Assembly (NCBI GenBank): GCA_003001795.1
Contig: PVNI01000020.1
Location: 1-64,000 of the forward strand
Length of the DNA stretch: 64,000 nt
Direction of reading: 5' to 3'
Source of the DNA: Actinomadura viridilutea
GTDB lineage: Bacteria; Actinomycetota; Actinomycetes; Streptosporangiales; Streptosporangiaceae
The position numbers and the translations under genes were made by a program. Every line of letters begins with the position of its first letter. Within the stretch, counting starts at the first letter, position 1. Shown here in pieces: positions 1 through 6,193 of this stretch. Under the pieces are notes generated by a model. The model was not told the origin of the DNA, searched no databases, and saw nothing but the letters and a program-made list of their open reading frames with translations.

Positions 1-12
1 AGTGGCTTGACA
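1..12 (+). rRNA. 23S rRNA, extreme 3' end (partial)
   Basis: The first bases match the conserved end of bacterial 23S rRNA (GTGGCTTGAC here, GAGGCTTAAC in E. coli). Only about 12 nt lie in the window. The call rests on this short match and on the 5S gene downstream. The 92 nt up to the 5S is the internal spacer; it contains a short inverted repeat (GGGAACCCGTT / AACAGG region) of the kind used in rRNA processing. Confidence 0.5.
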
Positions 13-103
13 CACGCAATCTGACTGCTGTTGGTGTTCGCGTCCCTGTGTGGTTCTCGGGGAGCAAACGGGAACCCGTTGTTGACAACAGGTTTTGTGG
101 GTT

Positions 104-223
104 TGTCCGGTGGTTATGGCGAAGGGGAAACACCCGGTCCCATTCCGAACCCGGTAGTTAAGCCCTTCAGCGCCGATGGTACTGCATGGGTGACTGTGTG
201 GGAGAGTAGGACGCCGCCGGACA
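104..223 (+). rRNA. rrf: 5S ribosomal RNA
   Basis: This is a complete 5S rRNA of about 120 nt. The 5' end TGTCCGG pairs with the 3' end CCGGACA, forming helix I. Internal landmarks are all present: CCATTCCGAACCCGG, AGTTAAGCCC, GCGCCGATGGTACTG and GGGAGAGTAGGACG. It is the last gene of an rRNA operon read on the plus strand and is followed directly by a strong intrinsic terminator. Confidence 0.95.
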
Positions 224-235
224 TTTACTTGGGTG

Positions 236-272
236 GAAGGCCCGCCGCTGGTCGGCGGGCCTTCTGCTTTTC
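236..272 (+). terminator. rRNA operon terminator
   Basis: A 12-bp perfect stem (GAAGGCCCGCCG / CGGCGGGCCTTC) with a 5-nt loop is followed by TGCTTTTC. It sits 13 nt after the 5S gene, where an rrn terminator is expected. The insertion-sequence remnant begins right at its 3' edge. Confidence 0.9.
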
Positions 273-765
273 GTGGTGCCGGATGGCGATGCCGCGGGCG
301 GCGAACCACTCCGTGGCGGACCAGGAACGCGACGCAGGTGGCCGCGGTCTCATCGCTCAGGATCTCGGTGTAGGCCAGGCCGGAGTGGTCGTCCAGCGCA
401 GTATGCAGGTAGAGGTAGCCGCCGCTGTCGCGGTGCCGGTTGGCGCGGCCCGCGGCACGCCCGAGAACCCTGTGCCCGCCACCGTCGGGGAATGCGGCCG
501 AGTTTCTTGACGTCGACGTGGACCAGGTCGCCGGGGCGTTGGTGCTCGTAGCGGCGGATGGGTTCGCCGGTGGCGCGGTCGCATGCGCCACGCCGTGCCG
601 CACCAGGATGCGGTGCACGGTGGACGGTGCGACCCGGTGCGGGCGGCCAGGCGGACCGGGCGATGCGGTGCGCCCGGCGCAGGGGCGAGCACCTGCGCCT
701 CGATGTGCGGTGGCGTCCGGTGGGGGCTGTGATCGGGCGGCTGGAGCGGGGTCCGGGGACGCCCT
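273..765 (-). pseudogene. IS481-family transposase remnant
   Basis: Reading the minus strand across frames recovers pieces of an IS481-type integrase-core transposase. These are a helix-turn-helix region (PVRLAARTG, STVHRILVRHG) near 620-700, then PDGGGHRVLGRA near 450-500, and YLYLHTALDDHSGLAYTEIL near 350-420, which holds the first catalytic Asp region. The pieces lie in different frames, so frameshifts have broken the gene. The C-terminal part with the remaining DDE residues is missing, because the sequence stops at the rRNA terminator. It is certainly inactive. Confidence 0.75.
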
Positions 766-1045
766 TGTCCTAGGTGGGCGACCCTGATGCCGGCCATCAC
801 GGCCTCGAATTGCGGGGCGTCCCCGCGTTGCCCGGCGGTCACCACCAGCGACAACGGCAGCTGCCCCTGCTCACAGGCCAAATGCCCCTTGGACGACAAC
901 CCGCCGCGGAAGCGGCCCAGCGCGTGATCGGCCGGCTCGGCGACCATGCCGCCGGGCACCGGCGGTGTGCTGGTGCGCGCGCACGGTCGTGGAGCCCGCG
1001 CTGACGGCCTTGGCGATGCGAGATCGTCCTCAGCCGAACACCGAG
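766..1045 (-). pseudogene. IS5-family (DDE) transposase remnant
   Basis: The minus strand encodes fragments of an IS5-like transposase: STTVRAHQHTAGARR near 960-1010 (frame-disrupted), then GRFRGGLSSKGHLACEQGQ and LSLVVTAGQRGDAPQFEAVM at 790-920. These match the central DDE segment of the family. Both ends of the gene are missing, and the fragment runs straight into the IS481 remnant near 765. From 1046 to 1274 I see no gene. Confidence 0.7.
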
Positions 1046-1274
1046 ATCGGCTGGACAGGCCCTCAAAGGACTGGGGCCCGGCGAAGGGGGCTCGACGCGC
1101 CGCCGGTGCGCCGCGTCATTGGGGTACAGGTTCCGGTCGCCGTACTCGGCGGTCGCAGCGTGGTGGGGTCACGCGGGTGGTCTGGCGGGGTAAAGCCTTG
1201 TCCGGAACGCTTTGCGGCTTCCGTACGGCGAGTGAGCGCAGGCTTGCTTGCAGGGGCGAGCAGACCTTCCCGGG

Positions 1275-2927
1275 TCAGATCTCTTCGCCTGCCAGGACGG
1301 CGTCGGCGTCGACGATGCGGTACGCGTAGCCCTGCTCGGCCAGGAAGCGCTGCCGGTGCGCCGCATACTCCTGATCCAAAGTGTCGCGGGCGACGACCGC
1401 GTAGAAGCGCGCCGTCCCGCCGTCGGCCTTGGGGCGCAGGAGACGGCCGAGCCGCTGCGCCTCCTCCTGGCGGGAGCCGAAAGCGCCCGACACCTGCACG
1501 GCGACGGCGGCTTCGGGGAGGTCGACGGAGAAGTTGGCGACCTTGGACACCACCAGGACGCCGATCTCGCCGGAGCGGAACGCGTCGAAGAGGCGTTCGC
1601 GTTCCCGCACCCGGGTGTCGCCCTTGATGACGGGGGCGTCCAGGAGCTCGCCGAGCTCGTCGAGCTGGTCGATGTACTGGCCGATGACGAGGGTCTGCTG
1701 GCCGCGGTGCCGTTCCACCAGCGCCCGGACGACCTTGGTCTTGGTGTCGGTGGTGGCGCAGAACCGGTACCGCTCGTCCGGGTCGGCGGTGGCGTAGGCG
1801 AGGCGTTCGGAGTCGGTGAGCGTCACCCGCACCTCGACGCAGTCGGCGGGGGCGATCCACCCCTGGCTCTCCATCTCCTTCCACGGCGCGTCGTACCGCT
1901 TGGGGCCGATCAGGGAGAACACGTCGCCCTCCCGGCCGTCCTCACGGACCAGCGTCGCGGTCAGGCCGAGGCGCCGCCGCGCCTGCAGGTCGGCGGTCCT
2001 CCGGAAGATCGGCGCGGGCAGCAGGTGCACCTCGTCGTAGATGATCAGGCCCCAGTCGCGGGCGTCGAAGAGCTCCAGGTGCGTGTAGGCGCCCTTCCGG
2101 CGGGTCGTCATGATCTGGTACGTGGCGATGGTGACCGGGCGGATCTCCTTCTTCGCGCCGGTGTACTCGCCGATCTCGTCGGCGGTCAGGGAGGTGCGGC
2201 GCAGCAGCTCCTGCTTCCACTGGTGCGCCGACACGGTGTTGGTGACGAGGATCAGGGTGGTCGCCCGGGCCCGGGCCATGGCGGCGGCGCCGACCAGGGT
2301 CTTTCCGGCGCCGCACGGCAGCACGACCACGCCCGAACCGCCGTGCCAGAACGCGTCCGCGGCGTCGCGCTGGTAGGACCGCAGCGTCCAGCCGTCCTCC
2401 ACCAGGTCGATGGGGTGGGCCTCGCCGTCGACGTACCCGGCGAGGTCCTCGGCGGGCCAGCCGAGCTTCAGCAGCGCCTGCTTCAGCGAGCCGCGCTCGG
2501 ACGGGTGGACGATCACCGTGTCGTCGCCGGCGCGTTCGCCGAGCATGCCGCGGACCTTCTTGGAGCGCAGCACCTCCTCCAGCACCGCGCGGTCCGAGGA
2601 GACCAGCACCAGGCCGTAGGTCGGGTGCTTCTCCAGGCGCAGCCGCCCGTACCGGGCCATCGTGTCGGCGACGTCCACCAGCAGCGCGTGCGGCACCGGG
2701 TAGCGGGAGTAGCGCAGCAGCGTGTCGACGACCTGCTCGGCGTCGTGGCCGGCGGCGCGGGCGTTCCACAGCGCCAGCGGCGTCACCCGGTAGGTGTGGA
2801 TGTGCTCGGGCGCCCGTTCGAGCTCGGCGAACGGGGCGATGTCGGTGCGGCAGGCGTCGGCGAGGTCGTGGTCGACCTCCAGCAGGAGGGTCTTGTCGGA
2901 CTGCACGATGAGCGGACCGTCGGACAC
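1275..2927 (-). CDS. XPB-type DNA repair helicase
   Basis: This 550-residue superfamily 2 helicase belongs to the XPB/Ssl2 (ERCC3) family, a 3'-5' DNA helicase/translocase linked to nucleotide excision repair. The N-terminal 190 residues form a damage-recognition-like domain (HIHTYRVTPLALWNARAAGH). Walker A is PCGAGKTLVG near residue 210, the DEVH box (IIYDEVHLLP) near 295, motif III GLTATLVREDG near 320, and motif VI GSRQEEAQRLGRLLRPK near 495. The start is GTG with GGGGG upstream. M. tuberculosis has its homologue (Rv0861c) next to a helicase-associated protein; here that partner (6194-8563) is separated by the Ro locus. The length is normal for the bacterial family. Confidence 0.95.
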   Translation of the reverse strand: MSDGPLIVQSDKTLLLEVDHDLADACRTDIAPFAELERAPEHIHTYRVTPLALWNARAAGHDAEQVVDTLLRYSRYPVPHALLVDVADTMARYGRLRLEKHPTYGLVLVSSDRAVLEEVLRSKKVRGMLGERAGDDTVIVHPSERGSLKQALLKLGWPAEDLAGYVDGEAHPIDLVEDGWTLRSYQRDAADAFWHGGSGVVVLPCGAGKTLVGAAAMARARATTLILVTNTVSAHQWKQELLRRTSLTADEIGEYTGAKKEIRPVTIATYQIMTTRRKGAYTHLELFDARDWGLIIYDEVHLLPAPIFRRTADLQARRRLGLTATLVREDGREGDVFSLIGPKRYDAPWKEMESQGWIAPADCVEVRVTLTDSERLAYATADPDERYRFCATTDTKTKVVRALVERHRGQQTLVIGQYIDQLDELGELLDAPVIKGDTRVRERERLFDAFRSGEIGVLVVSKVANFSVDLPEAAVAVQVSGAFGSRQEEAQRLGRLLRPKADGGTARFYAVVARDTLDQEYAAHRQRFLAEQGYAYRIVDADAVLAGEEI

Positions 2928-3101
2928 AGCAGGCAGCCCCCGTCAGGCGTCGGATATGGGCGGGCGCGTCCACGGCGTTCGGCGCCGTCGACCGGAGCAG
3001 CACGCTACTCCAGGTCGGGGGGCCGGGCGGGGTCTCCGCGCGGCCGGACGACCATTTCTGCAACGTCCGGGCCCGCCGGTGTCTTCCCGGACGGTTCGCC
3101 G

Positions 3102-3527
3102 TCAGACCTCGGGGCCGCTCGACGAGGAGGAGCTCGCGTCCACGACGAGGGCGATGATGATCACCGCGATGGCGATGACCAGCGCCAGGACGCACAGCAC
3201 CCAGCTCCACACGGTGAGCGTGCGGGCCGACTCGGGGTCGCTGTTGCCGCGGCTGATGGCCAGCGAGGACGTGATGATCCCGGGGATGGCCAGCACGTTG
3301 CAGCAGGTGGTGACGAGCAGGACGTTGCAGATCAGCGCGGCGATCGCCAGGCCGTTGCCGCGCTGGGCGCCGGGCACGCCGGGCAGCCCGTACTGCTGCG
3401 GGGCCGTGTACTGGCCGTACGGGTCCCAGCTGGACGGCGCGGCCGGGTCGGACCAGCCCGCCGGGGGCGTGCCCGGCCGACCGTACGGGTCGCTCCAACC
3501 GGACGGTTGCCCACCGATCCCGCTCAC
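3102..3527 (-). CDS. Small proline-rich two-TM membrane protein (DUF4190-like)
   Basis: This 141-residue protein has a proline/glycine/tyrosine-rich cytoplasmic N-terminus (about 60 residues, repeats such as GWSDPYG and QYGLPG) and two hydrophobic segments: IAALICNVLLVTTCCNVLAI near 67-95 and WSWVLCVLALVIAIAVIIIAL near 108-128. It ends in a serine run. This layout is common in actinobacterial DUF4190 proteins of unknown function. The start is GTG, with GGAAGGGA about 9 nt upstream. It lies between rsr and the XPB gene on the same strand; no functional tie to either is visible. Confidence 0.75.
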   Translation of the reverse strand: MSGIGGQPSGWSDPYGRPGTPPAGWSDPAAPSSWDPYGQYTAPQQYGLPGVPGAQRGNGLAIAALICNVLLVTTCCNVLAIPGIITSSLAISRGNSDPESARTLTVWSWVLCVLALVIAIAVIIIALVVDASSSSSSGPEV

Positions 3528-3712
3528 ACGCAGTCCCTTCCATGTCGCGCTCGGCCGGCCGTCCGCCCCGGCCAGTCGGGCGTCCGTCCGGTCTGTCGGT
3601 TGCTCGGACTGTGCAGGCTATCGGTTGATTCGTCCGGAGACGCGGTCGTGGCGGAGATCGGTGCCGGCACATCGGGGGCGCACGGCCGCAAGGCCGTGCG
3701 CCCCCAGGTGTT

Positions 3713-5269
3713 CTAGAACGGCCAGTCGGCGTTCCGGCCGGCCTCGATCAGCGGGATCATCGAGAACGCCGCGTCCGACAGGCCCCCGAAGACGTGCCGG
3801 GTGCCGGTGCCGGACGGGCCGTGGCCGTACTGGTAGCCGCCGAGGTTCCACGTGTAGACCGGCACGTGCGGCGGCACGTGCCGCGTGGGCTCCTCGCCGT
3901 CCTGGCCCCACCACGCCTGCTCGTCGGTGACGATCACGACGCGGTCGTGGCGGCGGTAGTTGGCGCGCACCGCCCGCGCGGTGTTCGTCCCGCCCATGTC
4001 GCGGAACCGCTCCACCACCTTCAGCACCGACTCGCGGCGGCGGAACGGCACCTTCGCGTAGTCGGTGCCGAACTGCACCAGGTCGGCGTCCTCGGCGCGC
4101 TGCGCCAGCGCCGCGCCGAACACGGCCGCGGCGTCCGCGGACGTCAGCTCGGAGCGGGCGGACAGCCGCATGGACATCGACCCGGACCGGTCGACCAGCA
4201 CCAGCGTGCGGCCCGGCAGCGCCGGGACGTGCACCAGCGACGCGTTCAGCGCCCGCTCCAGGGCCCACGCCCAGCGCAGCGACGCCGCCGCCCGGTAGGC
4301 CGCGAGGAACCGCATCGGCAGCACCTTGGACCGGACTACCTGCTCCGGGTCGGCGAGCCGCTCGGCCACCTGTGCGGCGACCTCGTCCGACACGCCGGCC
4401 TTGTCGAAGTTGCGGAGGTTGCGGAGGAGGGCGAAGTAGCCCATCGACGGGATGATCCGCTCCCAGAACGCCGCCGTCAGCGGGCCCTGGATCCACCCCG
4501 CCAGCGACTCCCAGGTCATCCCGGCGTCCGCGAGCACCCGCTCGGCGTCCGGGCGGTCCAGCAGCGCGCGCCGCTCCCGCACCGGCAGCGCCACCAGCTC
4601 GGCGCGGGCGCGCAGCGTCGACAGCGACGCGGGGATGTCCCGGTCGCGGCCGTGACGGCGGTCGATCGCGAAGCGGAACAGGTCGCCCTGCTTCGGCGTG
4701 CGCGGCCGCGGGTGGGTCAGCTCGATGACGTCGCCGAACCGGACGTTCCCGGTGTCGTGCTTGATCAGCGAGCGTTCGCCGTAGAGGCGGCGGGCCGCGT
4801 CGGCGACGCCGCGCTTGACCGGCTGCGGCAGCGCCCGGCCGTACCGGCCGAGCCAGTACGCCAGCAGCTCGCCGGGCTCGTCGGCGCGCTGCAGCGCGGC
4901 GTCGATCATCCGGCGGTTGCCGCCGGAGCGGCGCTCGACCAGTCGCGCCCGCACGGCCTCGGCCGCCGCGACCACGGCCGCCGACCGCATCCCGGCCTCC
5001 CCGCGCAGCCAGCCGATCAGGCGGGCCGTCCAGTCGGGGTCGTCGAGCGCGACCCGGCCGACCAGGGTGCGGAACCGGTCGTCGCGCTCGTCGGCGCCCT
5101 CGTAGAAGGTCTGCTCGCCCACCATGTTCGACACCGCGAGCAGGAAGAGCTCGCTCTTGGCGTCGCGCTCGTAGCCGGGGGCGCCCTCGTGGGTGCTGCC
5201 GGTCGGCGTGGATCGGGACCGCACGGCGCTCAGCGCGCCGGTCACGCGGGAACGGTTGAACTTCGCCAT
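3713..5269 (-). CDS. rsr: Ro60/Rsr-type TROVE domain RNA-binding protein
   Basis: This 518-residue protein is a bacterial orthologue of the Ro60 autoantigen, a ring-shaped protein that binds Y RNAs and misfolded RNA ends. Residues 1 to about 345 form the alpha-helical TROVE repeat domain (KSELFLLAVSNMVGEQTFYE; PSMGYFALLRNLRNFDKAG). Residues 350-518 form a von Willebrand A domain with a metal-binding MIDAS: DRSGSMS at 360, GGTNT near 427 and VTDE near 448. The start ATG has AGGAGG 8-9 nt upstream. Three Y-type RNA genes lie directly upstream on the same strand, which strongly supports the assignment. In known systems Ro and Y RNA modify PNPase or stress RNA handling; the partner here is not visible. 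Confidence 0.95.
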   Translation of the reverse strand: MAKFNRSRVTGALSAVRSRSTPTGSTHEGAPGYERDAKSELFLLAVSNMVGEQTFYEGADERDDRFRTLVGRVALDDPDWTARLIGWLRGEAGMRSAAVVAAAEAVRARLVERRSGGNRRMIDAALQRADEPGELLAYWLGRYGRALPQPVKRGVADAARRLYGERSLIKHDTGNVRFGDVIELTHPRPRTPKQGDLFRFAIDRRHGRDRDIPASLSTLRARAELVALPVRERRALLDRPDAERVLADAGMTWESLAGWIQGPLTAAFWERIIPSMGYFALLRNLRNFDKAGVSDEVAAQVAERLADPEQVVRSKVLPMRFLAAYRAAASLRWAWALERALNASLVHVPALPGRTLVLVDRSGSMSMRLSARSELTSADAAAVFGAALAQRAEDADLVQFGTDYAKVPFRRRESVLKVVERFRDMGGTNTARAVRANYRRHDRVVIVTDEQAWWGQDGEEPTRHVPPHVPVYTWNLGGYQYGHGPSGTGTRHVFGGLSDAAFSMIPLIEAGRNADWPF

Positions 5270-5348
5270 GGTCGTGCGTGCCTCCTGTCGGCCGCCCGAG
5301 AGCAGGCGCGTGCGCGCGCCGGGGGCGCATCGGGCGGCGGGGTCGGAG

Positions 5349-5445
5349 GCCCCTCCCGAGGACAGATCGGCTGGAGTCCGCTAACCCCATAGGCGGGTTA
5401 ACTCTGAAACAAGGAAGTAACTCCGGCCTGCGCACCGGGAGGGGC
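5349..5445 (-). ncRNA. Third Y-type RNA in the rsr leader (no tRNA-like domain)
   Basis: The minus strand folds into a closed RNA. A 10-bp terminal stem (GCCCCTCCCG / CGGGAGGGGC) is followed by an asymmetric internal loop, GGC/GCC, a single mismatch, GGAGT/ACTCC, a long 5' bulge starting TTACTTCC, and an apical hairpin TAACCC/GGGTTA. Its 5' strand (CCGGTGCGCAGGC, TTACTTCC) and 3' strand (AGCCGATCTGTCCTCGGG) match the Ro-binding stems of both yrlA copies, with compensatory base changes in the terminal and inner stems. It lacks the D- and T-arms. It starts about 14 nt after the yrlA-1 stem and about 6 nt after its U run, and ends 80 nt before rsr, so it may be processed from the rsr leader or from a joint transcript. 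Confidence 0.75.
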
Positions 5446-5450
5446 GAGGG

Positions 5451-5590
5451 AAAAAGGGGCGCGCCCGAGAACCGGTCGGCGGCGGTTGTCAGCGCTCTAC
5501 CGAATTGAGCTGACGCCCAGTCGATAGAACGTGCAGGATTCGAACCTACGACACACCAGGAAGTATCCGCTGCCTTCGCACCGGGCGCGC
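5451..5590 (-). ncRNA. yrlA: YrlA-type Y RNA, copy 1 (permuted tRNA-like domain)
   Basis: Read on the minus strand, a 9-bp terminal stem (GCGCGCCCG / CGGGCGCGC) and a Ro-type internal loop enclose a tRNA-like domain in permuted order. First comes a T-arm with 5-bp stem and loop TTCGAAT (5533-5549). Next is a closed 'acceptor' hairpin ACGTTC/GGGCGT, then a 2-nt linker and a D-arm GCTC-AATTCGGTA-GAGC (5494-5510). There is no free CCA end and no anticodon loop; the Ro stem takes the anticodon-stem place. This is the known YrlA architecture. The terminal stem is followed by five Us, giving an intrinsic terminator. It is 87% or so alike to copy 2 in the Ro stem but diverged in the tRNA-like part. 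Confidence 0.85.
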
Positions 5591-5747
5591 ACGTCTGCGT
5601 CGTCCACGAGGGCGCTGCGTTTTCCGCTGTCAGCGCCGGGGATATGCCCGGCGCGACGCCTTCGGGAGGACGTTTTCGCCGTGCGCATGCCGCTGTTCAT
5701 ATCTTCGTTCGGCGGCTCGCACCGTGTCCTCCTTTCGTCGTCGCCGT

Positions 5748-5764
5748 GGCACCCCTAAGGTGCC
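5748..5764 (-). other. Conserved hairpin upstream of yrlA-1
   Basis: GGCACC and GGTGCC pair around a 5-nt loop on the minus strand. The second duplicate keeps the same hairpin at 6135-6152 (GGCACC / GGTGTC with a G-U pair), although the loop differs. It lacks a U run, so it may be a weak terminator of the helicase-associated gene or a regulatory element. Conservation of pairing despite loop change is the evidence. Confidence 0.45.
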
Positions 5765-5843
5765 GCACGGGCCCGTGCCCGTGCAACAGGATTTTCGCCG
5801 GGTTCCCGGGTCGATTTCCGAGGTGCCGGTGAGGGTGAAGAGG

Positions 5844-5982
5844 GGCGCGCCCGAGAACTGGTCGGCTGCGGTCAGTGTGCTCTGCCGAACTGAGCTACCG
5901 CCCGAATAGCGGGCGGGCAGGAGTCGAACCTGCGACACCACCAGAAAATGGAAGTAACCGCTGCCTGCGCACCGGGCGCGCC
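5844..5982 (-). ncRNA. yrlA: YrlA-type Y RNA, copy 2 (permuted tRNA-like domain)
   Basis: This is the best preserved copy. On the minus strand a 10-bp terminal stem (GGCGCGCCCG / CGGGCGCGCC) leads through a Ro-type internal loop and GCGGTTA/TGACCGC into a tRNA-like domain with canonical dimensions. The T stem has 5 bp with loop TTCGACT (5917-5933). A 7-bp 'acceptor' stem CCGCCCG/CGGGCGG is closed by CTATT (5898-5916). The linker TA occupies the place of tRNA positions 8-9, and the D-arm is GCTC-AGTTCGGCA-GAGC (5879-5895). The 4-bp GTGT/ACAC plus a long one-sided bulge matches the kinked anticodon-like stem described for YrlA. It lies 211 nt after the helicase-associated gene and upstream of yrlA-1 and rsr. 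Confidence 0.88.
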
Positions 5983-6134
5983 GCGTCTTCGCCGTCACGG
6001 GGGCGCCGACCCGCGTTCTTCGCCGTCAGCGCCCAGAATATGGCGCCGTCGGGAGGACGATCGCGGCGTGCGCGTGCCGCTGTGGCTTTCGTGGTCCTGC
6101 GGCTCGCACCGTGTCCTCCTTTCGTCGTCGCCGT

Positions 6135-6152
6135 GACACCACTAAAGGTGCC
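6135..6152 (-). other. Conserved hairpin downstream of helicase-associated gene
   Basis: GGCACC-TTTAGT-GGTGTC can fold on the minus strand 42 nt after the stop of the helicase-associated gene. It is the counterpart of the hairpin at 5748-5764 in the other duplicate. It may act as a weak terminator separating that gene from the Y RNA transcription unit. No U tract follows. Confidence 0.4.
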
Positions 6153-6193
6153 GCACAGGCCCGCGCGCGTGCAACATGATTTTCGCCGGGTTC

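Noticed and set aside
5456..5982. Ordinary tRNA genes (D- and T-arm sequences are present)
   Set aside because: The order is T-arm, closed acceptor hairpin, D-arm, and there is no anticodon arm or free 3' end. It matches YrlA-type Y RNAs, not functional tRNA.
5497..5998. Small minus-strand open frames over the YrlA region
   Set aside because: They cross the structured RNAs, lack ribosome-binding sites and have no family similarity. The pairing pattern explains the DNA better.
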